DNA of 64,000 bases from Sulfurovum sp. AR. GTDB taxonomy: Bacteria; Campylobacterota; Campylobacteria; Campylobacterales; Sulfurovaceae. Of the stretch, positions 15,707-25,100 are shown in pieces. Below the pieces are notes generated by a model that did no database searches, was not told the origin of the DNA, and saw nothing but the letters and a program-made list of their open reading frames with translations. Position numbers and translations under genes: made by a program. The stretch lies in contig NZ_AJLE01000004.1 of the NCBI RefSeq assembly GCF_000296775.1, forward strand, positions 22,521 to 86,520, read 5' to 3'. The stretch's first letter is position 1; every line of letters begins with the position of its first letter.

Positions 15707-16030
15707 CTATGAACAATGTTTCTTCTCACGTATCTTTTCTAGAAGGTTTTTCGCATCATTATCACCGGAGAAGGCGGCTTTTTGGTACCAAAATGCTGCT
15801 TTTTGACAACTTTTTTTGACAGCATACCCCTTACGGTATCGGTGTGCTAAAGAGTGTTGTGCATCCATTTCACCCGCTTTGGCAAATCGGTGTAGGTTCT
15901 TTACCTTTCTCTTCTCACCCCTATAATACTTGACCGTATTCAAGATGAACCAGATCGTAAAGATACATAAAACCAAGATCATATAAAGCTCTATATTCTC
16001 CAAGTCATTCAAATACTCAATACCCAGCAT
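15707..16030 (-). CDS. Membrane-anchored Sel1-repeat-like protein
   Basis: This 107-residue protein has one N-terminal transmembrane helix (about residues 15-34). Two Sel1/TPR-like helical repeats follow: AGEMDAQHSLAHRYRKGYA and KAAFWYQKAAFSGDNDAKN. Sel1 repeats are protein-interaction scaffolds, and the partner here is unknown. Its start is 1 base past the mnmE stop, so it is probably the last gene of the rpmH-to-mnmE operon. Confidence 0.7.
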   Translation of the reverse strand: MLGIEYLNDLENIELYMILVLCIFTIWFILNTVKYYRGEKRKVKNLHRFAKAGEMDAQHSLAHRYRKGYAVKKSCQKAAFWYQKAAFSGDNDAKNLLEKIREKKHCS

Positions 16031-16031
16031 C

Positions 16032-17372
16032 TTATTTTCCTAAACAGAACTCACCGAACATTTTATCCAGTATCTCTTCACTGTCATAAGGTTTGGAGAT
16101 CGAGGAGATAGACTTGACTGCTTCTTGCAAATGGTAAGAAAAAAATTCCAATTCGCCATTCATTAAAGGTACTTTCGCTTCTTCTATAGAGATTTTTGCT
16201 TTATTGACAGCTTCAATCTGTCTGGAAGAGATCAGCATAAGTTCTTCTCCCTCTCCAATACTATCAAAGAGGCGTTCAAGTCTTTCTGTCAGTTTTACAA
16301 AAGCTTTTTTGGCACTGACCTCCAATACCTCATAGGCATCAAGTTTCGTGATATCAAAGACCCTATCAAGATCAGATTTGTTGAGGGCAACCACGATATG
16401 TTTATCTTCTACTGCTTCAAGAATAGAAAGTATTTTTGCATCTTCACCGTCAAAGGGTCTTGAACTGTCAAAAAGTGCAACAATGACATCCGCATCCTTC
16501 ACGGATGAAAGTGAACGTTCTATCCCTATTTTTTCTATTGTATCATCCGATTCACGTATCCCTGCGGTATCTACCAATCGTATAATATGAGAACCGATAC
16601 GTACCTGCTCCTCGATCGTGTCTCTAGTCGTTCCTGCGATATCACTGACAATGGCCCTGTCATACGAAAGCAAGGCATTCAACAGAGAACTTTTACCCAC
16701 ATTTGGTTTCCCTACGATCGCTACTTTGAAACCTTCTATCAATCCTCTTCGCCTGTGACTTGCTTCAACGATCTGTTCTATCTGCTCTGTGAGTGCATCC
16801 AGCTGTGTAGATATACTGTTCATGATGTCATCAGGAATATCCTCTTCCGCATAATCGATCATCACCTCTGAGTACGCCAAAGATCTTAAAAGTGCATCCC
16901 TGCTCTCATCCACAAAGGTTTTAAGTTCACCTTTCATCTGCTTCGCCAATATCTTCGCGGCATCGACACTTTTGGCTTCTATCAGTTTTGAAATAGCCTC
17001 TGCCTCGGTAAGGTCGATCTTGCCATTGAGAAATGCACGTTTAGAGAATTCACCGGGTTCTGCAAGTCTTACACCATAAGAAGTGATGGTGTCAAGTATC
17101 TCCTGCGCGACGATCATCCCTCCATGACACTGAAACTCTACGATCTCTTCACCTGTAAAGCTATGCGGTGCAGCAAAATATATCATGATCGCATGGTCTA
17201 TCAGTTCATTGTTAAAATTATACAGGGAAGTAAGGTGTGCGTGTCTTGGAATGATGTTTTCTAAATGGGATATCTTATGTGCTATCTCCAATGCAGCATC
17301 TCCGCTCACTCTAATAATAGAGATAGAAGAGACACCATGTGCAGTGGCGATAGCGGTTATCGTATTATACAT
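16032..17372 (-). CDS. mnmE: tRNA uridine-5-carboxymethylaminomethyl modification GTPase
   Basis: The 446-residue protein works with MnmG to modify U34 of certain tRNAs. The N-terminal folate-binding domain (TITAIATAHGVSSISIIRVSG, GGMIVAQEIL) is followed by a helical domain. The inserted G domain has G1 GKPNVGKS (about 221-228), IAGTTRD (G2), DTAG (G3) and NKSD (G4). The protein ends in the catalytic CxGK (CLGK). Its length is normal. The start overlaps the end of the jag-like gene by 8 bases, so translation is coupled. The order rpmH-rnpA-yidC-jag-mnmE is a classic bacterial cluster. Confidence 0.97.
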   Translation of the reverse strand: MYNTITAIATAHGVSSISIIRVSGDAALEIAHKISHLENIIPRHAHLTSLYNFNNELIDHAIMIYFAAPHSFTGEEIVEFQCHGGMIVAQEILDTITSYGVRLAEPGEFSKRAFLNGKIDLTEAEAISKLIEAKSVDAAKILAKQMKGELKTFVDESRDALLRSLAYSEVMIDYAEEDIPDDIMNSISTQLDALTEQIEQIVEASHRRRGLIEGFKVAIVGKPNVGKSSLLNALLSYDRAIVSDIAGTTRDTIEEQVRIGSHIIRLVDTAGIRESDDTIEKIGIERSLSSVKDADVIVALFDSSRPFDGEDAKILSILEAVEDKHIVVALNKSDLDRVFDITKLDAYEVLEVSAKKAFVKLTERLERLFDSIGEGEELMLISSRQIEAVNKAKISIEEAKVPLMNGELEFFSYHLQEAVKSISSISKPYDSEEILDKMFGEFCLGK

Positions 17373-18219
17373 GGCTCTTATTGCTGTTAAATTCGTTTAT
17401 GACAACAAATTTTTTACCCTCTTTACCTGTCTTGACTGCCACATACTTATCGGGAAATCTTTCACGCAGCTGTTCCAGTGCAATCTGTACCAAAATACCA
17501 TCGAGGAAACGTGTTTTACCTTTCCCCTGCTTTTCAACATGTTCAATGACCGGTTTAATATAATTACGTATCATCTCCTGTTGTGTCGTCAAGAACTCTG
17601 CGATCTCAAGTTTTATGAAGAGTTCATATTTTGTATGTAACCAGTTAAACAGCATATAAGAGAGAGCATTGTAACGATACCCCTCTTTACCTATAAGAAG
17701 TGCCGCATCCTCACCATCAATAAAGATCAATGCAGTATTGTCTCTGACATCCACTTCAACGACATCTATATCAAAACAAGAGTGAGAAAGCAGCTCTTTG
17801 AGTTGATCTTCTATCATCAAGGCCAACTCATCATAGACAAGCGCTTCATCTTCAAATGTTTCAAGGTCAGCTTCATAATGATCTACTTCAAAAAAGCTAT
17901 CGACAATGGCATTTTTTTCAATTTCAGGTTCAGTAGGGGTAGTCTGTTCTTCTTTGACGGTTGCAATAATCTCAGAGGCAACACTCTCTTCCGCAGTTTG
18001 CACGGTAGGTGCTTCTTTGTTTACTTTATTTTTTTCATACTTGGGAGCAGATGCTTTACATGTTGCTACGATGATCGCATTTTTTTTCAAAAGGCCGAAG
18101 ATACCTTTGGAAGGATACTGTATCACTTCAGATTGAAGTTCAGAAACAGAGCAGCCCAACATTTGAGAAGCTTTTTCATAAGCTCCTTCCAGTGTTGATG
18201 CTTCTACCTTTTTCATCAC
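17365..18219 (-). CDS. jag: Jag/KhpB-type RNA-binding protein
   Basis: The 284-residue protein has an N-terminal Jag domain (KKVEASTLEGAYEKASQML, then KGIFGLLKKNAIIVA). An acidic, variable linker covers about residues 65-135. A KH domain with the GxxG loop follows (LIGKEGYRYNAL), and the C-terminal R3H-like region is FLDGILVQIALEQLRERF. KhpB/Jag proteins bind RNA and affect envelope and division functions. The gene sits directly behind yidC with no gap (yidC ends at 18220) and overlaps mnmE, as in many bacteria. The R3H motif itself is degenerate. Confidence 0.85.
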   Translation of the reverse strand: MMKKVEASTLEGAYEKASQMLGCSVSELQSEVIQYPSKGIFGLLKKNAIIVATCKASAPKYEKNKVNKEAPTVQTAEESVASEIIATVKEEQTTPTEPEIEKNAIVDSFFEVDHYEADLETFEDEALVYDELALMIEDQLKELLSHSCFDIDVVEVDVRDNTALIFIDGEDAALLIGKEGYRYNALSYMLFNWLHTKYELFIKLEIAEFLTTQQEMIRNYIKPVIEHVEKQGKGKTRFLDGILVQIALEQLRERFPDKYVAVKTGKEGKKFVVINEFNSNKSHV

Positions 18220-19818
18220 CTAGTCCTTTGTTTTCTTGTGCGCAGCGACTGCCAACGCTTTTTGTTTTGCATACATATGGTTGATAAAGTATTGTTGCGC
18301 GATTGTAAACAAGTTGTTTACTAACCAGTACAATACAAGACCAGATGGGAAATAGATAAAGAATACTGTCATGATCACAGGGAACCACTTAAAGATCTTC
18401 TCCTGTAACGGATCGGTAAAGTTACTTGGCGTGATCTTTTGCTGGAACCACATAGATGCACCCATTAAAACAGGCAGAACAAAATAAGGGTCCATCACGG
18501 CAAGATTGTCTATCCAGAGTATCCATCCTGCACCTTGCAATTCATCTGCATTTAAAAGCACACGGTAAAGCGCAAAGAAAACAGGGATCTGTAAAAGAAG
18601 CGGTAGACATCCACCCATAGGGTTTGCACCATGTTTCTTATACATTTCCATCATCTGCACATTCATTTTTGCAGGGTCACCTTTATACTTCTCTTTGATC
18701 TCTTTCATTTTAGGTGCCAGGTCTTTTAGTTTATTCATAGACATCATACCTTTGTATGAAAGTGGGAATAACACAAACTTTACCAGTAATGTAAAGAGGA
18801 TTATCGCCCAACCCCAGTTACCCACATAATCGTTGATCCAAAGTAATACTTTAAAGAACGGTTTAGCAAGGAATGAGAACCATCCAAATTCTATGGCATC
18901 TGTCAGTTCAGGATGGATCGCTCTTAGTATTTTGTCCTCTTTTGGTCCGATATATGCCTTTAAGGCTAATGACTCATCTCCCTGTACAAAGATAAGAGGA
19001 TCACCATTTGCTTCTTTTAAGATAGAAACGTTCATCCCTTTTTCAAAATCGAAGAACATGGAAGCGACATATCTGTCAAAAGCAGAAGCTATTTTGGCAT
19101 TTTGGAACTTTTCATACCCTTCAGCATCTCCATCTTCGATCGTATTGATAATATTATCCGCTCCTTTCACCAATGCTCCTCTTACAAGCATATACATAGA
19201 CTCATCCGCAACCGGTCTGTGTCCCGGTGTGATGAAGTATGGTGTTGGTGCAGAAGTTTCCACTGTCACATGATACTCTCCTGTAGGCTTAAAAGTGATC
19301 TTTTTTGTCACTGTCACAGAAGAGAGTGTTTGTGTCAAAGTCACTGCTTGAGGGCCTTTGCTCACATCTACTGTTTTACTTCCACTGGTTACATAAGGCG
19401 TTTTAAATGCTTCTTCATTCAACTTTGTATCTGAAAACCTTACTTCCAATGGCTTCACTTCATTCGCACCTAAAATTTTCAGATTGTTACCATCTTCATC
19501 ATGATACTTTGCTTCTAAAAGTTCAACTTGAGAGATACGTCCATATGCATCCAGGGTAATAATAAAGTGATCAGATTTTACAGTGATCAAGGCTGCTGAT
19601 ACCGTTTGAACCGGTGCACTGGCTGCTGTTGCTGCTGAAGCACTTGGTGTTGCTACGTTTGTTTTATCTACTGTAGGCGTTTGATGCGCTGTATTGGTTG
19701 TTTGTGATGTAGTTTGTGTAGGTTTTTCAGGTGGGAAGAAATAGCTATATCCAATAAATACAAAGAAAGAAAGTGCCAGTGCCAGAAGAAGTCGTTTATT
19801 TAAATCTTGTTGTTCCAA
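18220..19818 (-). CDS. yidC: Membrane protein insertase YidC
   Basis: The 532-residue length and layout match the Gram-negative YidC. An N-terminal membrane helix (LLLALALSFFVFIGYSYFF) is followed by a periplasmic beta domain from about 50 to 320. The conserved five-helix insertase core includes LLWINDYVGNWGWAIILFTL, SYKGMMSMNKLKDLAPKM, GANPMGGCLPLLLQIPVF and YFPSGLVLYWLVNNLF. It inserts proteins into the inner membrane alone or with SecYEG. It is followed at once by jag. The gap to rnpA upstream (52 bases) has no room for yidD, which many genomes carry here. Confidence 0.97.
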   Translation of the reverse strand: MEQQDLNKRLLLALALSFFVFIGYSYFFPPEKPTQTTSQTTNTAHQTPTVDKTNVATPSASAATAASAPVQTVSAALITVKSDHFIITLDAYGRISQVELLEAKYHDEDGNNLKILGANEVKPLEVRFSDTKLNEEAFKTPYVTSGSKTVDVSKGPQAVTLTQTLSSVTVTKKITFKPTGEYHVTVETSAPTPYFITPGHRPVADESMYMLVRGALVKGADNIINTIEDGDAEGYEKFQNAKIASAFDRYVASMFFDFEKGMNVSILKEANGDPLIFVQGDESLALKAYIGPKEDKILRAIHPELTDAIEFGWFSFLAKPFFKVLLWINDYVGNWGWAIILFTLLVKFVLFPLSYKGMMSMNKLKDLAPKMKEIKEKYKGDPAKMNVQMMEMYKKHGANPMGGCLPLLLQIPVFFALYRVLLNADELQGAGWILWIDNLAVMDPYFVLPVLMGASMWFQQKITPSNFTDPLQEKIFKWFPVIMTVFFIYFPSGLVLYWLVNNLFTIAQQYFINHMYAKQKALAVAAHKKTKD

Positions 19819-19870
19819 AATTATGCCTTTAATAATATATCAATGATAGTATAGTGTTAAATGTGTTAAA

Positions 19871-20152
19871 TTATGTTGCAGTACACTTTTTTAGTGCATG
19901 TAGATACGCCTTACGGGTCACAGAATAGTTTTCTTCAATAAGCGCAGGTTTTGCAACTAATACGTAACTACCTTGAGATAAGAGGTCTATATTTTCGATG
20001 AAATGTGCTCTTAACAAACGTTTTGCTCTGTTTCGATGAACTGCATTTCCAATTTTCTTAGAGGCAACAAAACCTACTTTATACTCATCACTCTTTTTGA
20101 AGAAAAGTACAAAATAAGGTGTATGCCATGTTTTTGTCGCGTGTTTATACAC
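19871..20152 (-). CDS. rnpA: Ribonuclease P protein component (start codon uncertain)
   Basis: The 93 residues from GTG 20152 contain the RnpA core: an RNR-type basic motif (VGFVASKKIGNAVHRNRAKRLL) and a C-terminal helix (SVTRKAYLHALKK). The protein binds RNase P RNA for tRNA 5' maturation. Family members are about 110-120 residues. The same frame stays open upstream for 24 more codons to the rpmH stop (20225-20227). It encodes HFTRIKTSKEFNSVYKH, which looks like the normal RnpA N-terminus (R-x-x-x-S-x-E-F). No ATG, GTG or TTG exists there, so translation may begin at an unusual codon such as ATC (20206 or 20197), or the GTG makes a shortened form. It is co-transcribed with rpmH and yidC. Confidence 0.85.
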   Translation of the reverse strand: MYKHATKTWHTPYFVLFFKKSDEYKVGFVASKKIGNAVHRNRAKRLLRAHFIENIDLLSQGSYVLVAKPALIEENYSVTRKAYLHALKKCTAT

Positions 20153-20224
20153 GCTGTTAAACTCTTTACTGGTTTTGATCCTAGTAAAATGTTTGATTGA
20201 ACTGATGGTTGTATACCAGAAGTA

Positions 20225-20359
20225 TTATACTGCTAGTCTTTTTCTACCCTTAGCTCTTCTTGCAGAAATCACTTTTCTACCATTCTTCGTTTTCATTCTT
20301 GTTCTGAATCCGTGCGTTCTTTTTCTTGGTGTGCTATGAGGTTGGTATGTTCTTTTCAT
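20225..20359 (-). CDS. rpmH: 50S ribosomal protein L34
   Basis: This 44-residue protein is highly basic and has the standard L34 sequence: [18 protein letters not shown] at the start, [19 protein letters not shown] at the end. ATG 20359 has AAGGAT upstream. It heads the rpmH-rnpA-yidC-jag-mnmE block, and its stop TAA is in the same frame as the rnpA reading frame. Confidence 0.97.
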   Translation of the reverse strand: MKRTYQPHSTPRKRTHGFRTRMKTKNGRKVISARRAKGRKRLAV

Positions 20360-20450
20360 TCTGAATCATCCTTAATAAATTTTTACCCGCATTCCTGCAG
20401 TTGTTATAGTTGGACGGGATTCTACTGTAAAATCCCTTAAAACCTACTAA

Positions 20451-20930
20451 TTATTGCAGACTTCTAAAAACAATTTCATTAGACTTGTTCGACAGTTTAC
20501 TTTTTGCAAACGTTTCGAGTAGTTTTAGTATCACTTGTTTCGGCGTGTAATGTGTCGCTCTTACTTCCAGTTCCGTACAAAAGATATCCGATCCCTTATC
20601 TAACTGGATATTTCTAATCAGTCTCTCTGCAAAGCGATATCCTCCATCCACCTTGGTATCTTGACAAAGCATTACGTAGAGCGGTTCTTCTTTATCAATT
20701 TCAAATAATATATCAGTTTCGCGTTTCTCTCTGTCCAATAATGTATTTAGATCTACATCTTTCGCTGTCAATAGCATCAGTACAAAAGCCTGTTGATTCT
20801 CATTCTCCATAAGATAATAAATAATATCGATCGTAGCTTCTAATTTATCTAACATCTTCACAGCTAGCTGGATATCCTTACCGTTAAATCTTAAGCCTTC
20901 ACTACGATTGTCATTTTCCCTTGCACCCAT
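20451..20930 (-). CDS. Small protein with possible degenerate GGDEF fold
   Basis: I do not recognise a named family for this 159-residue protein. The pattern from about residue 40 onward resembles the C-terminal half of GGDEF domains. RETDILFEIDKEEPLYVML takes the place of R-x-x-D-x-x-x-R-x-GGDEF-x-x-L. It is followed by GGYRFAERLIRNI (like the AERLR helix) and KQVILKLLETFAKSK (like the last helix). The GGDEF signature and c-di-GMP-synthesis residues are absent, so it would be inactive as a cyclase. It could bind a nucleotide or act structurally; this is a pattern-based guess. It lies between rpmH and the divergent nspC. Confidence 0.5.
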   Translation of the reverse strand: MGARENDNRSEGLRFNGKDIQLAVKMLDKLEATIDIIYYLMENENQQAFVLMLLTAKDVDLNTLLDREKRETDILFEIDKEEPLYVMLCQDTKVDGGYRFAERLIRNIQLDKGSDIFCTELEVRATHYTPKQVILKLLETFAKSKLSNKSNEIVFRSLQ

Positions 20931-21001
20931 ACTAATAGATCTCCTTCTTCTCTAAACAAAATATTTGCTCCATTATAACAAAATATTTTGGATTCTATTG
21001 T

Positions 21002-21007
21002 TATAAT
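21002..21007 (+). promoter_or_regulatory. TATAAT -10 box immediately before nspC
   Basis: TATAAT at 21002-21007 ends five bases before the nspC ATG (21013), and no Shine-Dalgarno lies between. If this box is used, transcription would begin at or next to the start codon and give a leaderless mRNA. Confidence 0.4.
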
Positions 21008-21012
21008 TTCTC

Positions 21013-22149
21013 ATGAAGAATATATACGATAATTTACCTTCCCCATGTTGGCTTTTAGAAGAAGCGAAACTGCTTAAAAATCTTAATGTCATCTCAGAGA
21101 TCAAAAAAGAGAGTGGCGCCAAAGTATTGCTTGCACTCAAAGGGTATGCTTTGTGGAAAAGTTTTCCACTGATCAAACCCTATCTTGAGGGATGCTGTGC
21201 CAGTGGTCTACATGAAGCAAAGCTTGCGGATGAAACATTTTCTAAAGAAGTCCATACCTACTCTCCTGCCTTTAAAGAAGAGGAGATCGATGAGATAGCC
21301 AGGATATCACATCATCTGGTATTTAACTCCCCTGCCCAGTTCCGCCGGTTCGCCTCACAAGCGAAGAAGATCAATCCGAAACTCTCATTGGGACTGCGTG
21401 TGAATCCGGAGTATTCAGAGTCTCCCAAAGAGATATACAATCCTTGTGGACTCTACTCCAGACTCGGGACAACAGTACAAAATATGGATGATGCCATTTT
21501 AGAAGAGTGCGATGGCTTGCATTTTCATGCACTGTGTGAGCAAGGGAGTGATGCCCTTGAAAATGTACTCAAAAACTTTGAAGAAAAGTTTGCTGCATAT
21601 ATACCGAAAATGAAATGGATAAACTTTGGCGGAGGGCATCATATTACGCGTGAAGGATATGATACACAGAAGCTCATCGGGCTTATCAGGGAGTTTAAAA
21701 AGAGATATGATGTAGAAGTCTATCTTGAACCTGGTGAAGCGATAGGATGGCAGACCGGACCACTGATCACAACGGTACTTGACATCGTGCACAATGGCAT
21801 GGATATAGCGATCCTTGACTCTTCTGCCGAAGCACACATGCCTGATACCATCATCATGCCTTACCGTGCTGATGTACGTTATTCAGGAGTGGCCGGGGAA
21901 AAGGCACACACCTATCGTCTGGCGGGCAATACCTGTCTCGCTGGAGATATTATGGGAGACTATAGTTTTGATGCACCCCTTCAGATAGGGGATAAAATCA
22001 TCTTTGAAGACCAAATGCACTATACCATGGTCAAAGCTACGACCTTTAATGGAGTGAAGCTTCCTTCTATAGCCATTCAAAGAGTGGATGGTACTGTAGA
22101 TGTGGTACGTAACTTCGGCTATGAGGATTTTAAACAGAGACTTTCATAG
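21013..22149 (+). CDS. nspC: Carboxynorspermidine/carboxyspermidine decarboxylase
   Basis: This 378-residue protein is a PLP enzyme of the alanine-racemase fold. It decarboxylates carboxy(nor)spermidine in the alternative spermidine route common in Campylobacterota. The PLP lysine is in LLALKGYALWK (about residue 43). Other markers are GLRVNPEYSE, NFGGGHHITREGYD, EPGEAIGW and the late active-site segment NTCLAGDIMGDY. The start at 21013 matches where family proteins begin, although no Shine-Dalgarno precedes it. It converges with tamB, with 10 bases between the ends. The partner carboxyspermidine dehydrogenase is not in the window. Confidence 0.93.
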   Translation: MKNIYDNLPSPCWLLEEAKLLKNLNVISEIKKESGAKVLLALKGYALWKSFPLIKPYLEGCCASGLHEAKLADETFSKEVHTYSPAFKEEEIDEIARISHHLVFNSPAQFRRFASQAKKINPKLSLGLRVNPEYSESPKEIYNPCGLYSRLGTTVQNMDDAILEECDGLHFHALCEQGSDALENVLKNFEEKFAAYIPKMKWINFGGGHHITREGYDTQKLIGLIREFKKRYDVEVYLEPGEAIGWQTGPLITTVLDIVHNGMDIAILDSSAEAHMPDTIIMPYRADVRYSGVAGEKAHTYRLAGNTCLAGDIMGDYSFDAPLQIGDKIIFEDQMHYTMVKATTFNGVKLPSIAIQRVDGTVDVVRNFGYEDFKQRLS

Positions 22150-22159
22150 ACCAAGAGGT

Positions 22160-25100
22160 TTAAAAATCTTTTTTATAGAGTATGTCATAGGATTGTGATT
22201 CTTCACTCACACCTATCACACTCTCCGTACGTTTTCCATGTTCATATTTGAGTTTTACACTTGAAACCTCATCATTGACATAGATGATCGTGATCTTGTC
22301 TGTCAACTTTTTACCTACCTCTACACTCTTCCCCTCTCCAAGTACAAGATGGTCCAACTGTACGCCCAGATCTGAAAGTGCTGACTTTGCCATAGCACCT
22401 CCCATCATCTTCATCATCTCTTCACCACTGTTTGTACCCGCACCCGCTTCTGAATCAAATAGGATGATCGATAGTATCTGTTCTTTGGTCAATGAAGGTT
22501 TGGAGGTGAAATGGATATTCGGTGCATCCGCTGAACCCGTGATCCTGATAGTGATAAGATGATTCAGGGATTGATAGGTGACACTCGCTTCAAGAAGCGG
22601 TTTATTTGGATTACCTGTAAAATGCACATAACTCTTATCCAAAATAAACTTCTTACCCTCGAAAGTATAGCTTCCCCCTTTTAGTATCTCTACAGAACCC
22701 AAGAGCATGAGTTCTGACTCTTCTGCCTTATAGACACTCAGATCCACTGCAGCTTGTATATCAACATTGCCTTTTTTATAGATCAATGGTTTTTTTGTCT
22801 TTATCTGTACAGAGGCACTGAGTCCATCCATAAATGGATTGGGTTCTTTCTCTTTAATATCTTGCACGATGATAATATCACTGTCAGATGCGTAAGTCTT
22901 TTGACCCAGGTCATAGTGTATATCACCACCCAAAAGCGTGATCTCACCATTGACCGATGTTTTATTCCCGTCCAGCACCGTTTTGATATCTATAGCACTC
23001 TCCAGGTCAACGATCTCATGTACTATAGGAAAGGTATCAGCTTCTGCCGTTATCGTTCCTTTTCTAGCCTTAAGGTCATAGGTACCCAGAACCTTTAATC
23101 CGTCATTCAACCAAATAGGTTCCATGGTCACATTTTGATCGTTCAAAAATATCGTTGAGGATTTTGTAGAAAAAAGTTTTTGCCCTCTATAGGTAAACCT
23201 GTAATGGTTCAATACAATTTTTTCATCCTGCAAATGCACTGCCAGATCTATATCATTGACAATATGTTCTGTTTTCCGCTCTGCTTGATAGCTGATCTGC
23301 GGTGATCTCAGTGCAATGTCGATATTTTTTAACTCACTGAGTGCTACAGAGAGTTCTGCACTCCCTTTGACTACAGGAACCTCTCCAAGGGTATAGACAT
23401 CTTTAATACTTTTTATCAAAGCATTCATAGAAGTGATCTGTGTATCTACTGTGAGTTTTTCTTGAGGCACGCCAGATAGATTGGCAGTTAAACCACCTAA
23501 TGTGACCTTCCCTTTTAATTGGCTACTGTTCATATCATATTGTGCATTTGCATTCAGCCTGCCTGCTGTAACTACAACATCTATACTATTTCCTAGTACG
23601 GTTACGTCATTTTTGAGAGGATCCAGATGATCCCACTTTATAGAGGTATTGTAAGTGCGCAAAAGTGACTCTTTAGGTATATGCATCACTGTTTGTACTT
23701 GTAATCTCTCTTTCAAACTCATGTTCACATCGATATTCACCACATTAGAATCTATTTTCGCATAGGCCATCAGCGAAGCATTCTTCTCAAAGCTGATAGG
23801 TGCATCTATGACCATATTGGCTTTTGTTTGGTTCAGTTCTACAGGAAGTGCTATAAATTCATTAAGCACCAATGGATGCTTGTTCTCTAAATGTAAATCA
23901 GCCTTTTTAAAATCAGGGGAGATAAATGTTCCTTGTAGATTATCTGACTCTATCTCTGTTTTCACACTGTGTCCGTCACCTTTGTATGTGACGCGTAAGT
24001 GATCAAGAGGTTTTACAAATTTTGGATCAACGCCAATGATCTTTGCAGCATAGATCTCTCCACTGTAACTGATATGCTTATCCATCGTAAAAAGATTGGT
24101 CACCAAAACATCTTTTGCATACGGTGTTGTCAGCAGTAGATCACTCTTAGCCTTTAGAGTGCTTTTTTTGATATCATACTCCACATTGATATGTAGATCA
24201 TCGATATCAAGATTAAAATCATTGACATCAGCCTTCAGGACCTGTTCCATCTTTATTTTCAGATCTGAATTTACCATTGATCGAGAGACATTGAGATCAA
24301 CAACGATGTCCCCCACGGCTTCTCTTCTTATAGGCAGTTCATAGAGTGTAAAGAGTGCTTTTTTAGGTTTGAAATCCACCTTTCCAATCAGTTTATTGTT
24401 CTTCACTTTTGTCTTATAATATATATCACTGAGATTTGTACTGCTGTACACATTCAGATCAGCTTTTTGAAGTAGAAGCTTTTCTACTTCAAAAACGGCG
24501 TCCCTTCCACTTACATTAAACGCTTTCGCATCTACAGGACCATAGATAAAAGGAAGTGTATTAATCTTTAATCTGCCTAGATGTACCCATTTTGGCATTA
24601 ATGGATTCACCGTTTTATCTTTACTTCTATTATCATTTCCTGTAACGACTGCATCACTTTCATTACTCTCATTACTGTCTGGAATAAAAAGTGTTTGCAG
24701 TGCAAGTGCATCAAGCTCTTTGATGGTCAATTCTCTTACATTCAGATACCTATCTTTCAACCCTGCCTTCAAAGTGATCTTAGTCACATTAGAATCCACT
24801 TTCAGATCCAAGGCACGTACATCCACACTCTCACTTGAATACTGCAAATCCCTTACATCCAACATCAGCTTTGAGATACCTATCCCCTGTTCATCAAAAG
24901 GTTCAAGACTGAGTGAAGCATGCTGTACACTTACATCTATCTCCAAAGGCGCATCCGTACTGCTGCTCTCATTGCTTGTATTATTTTCGCTGGAAGAGAA
25001 AGACGCCATCAGTGTTTTGACCGTACCCACATTGGCTTTTTCGATCTGCAGGGTATTGATGATAAGTGTTTTTTTGAAAAGTCCGGCAGGGTTCCATTTC

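Noticed and set aside
19819..19870. yidD between rnpA and yidC
   Set aside because: Only 52 bases separate the genes and no frame fits.
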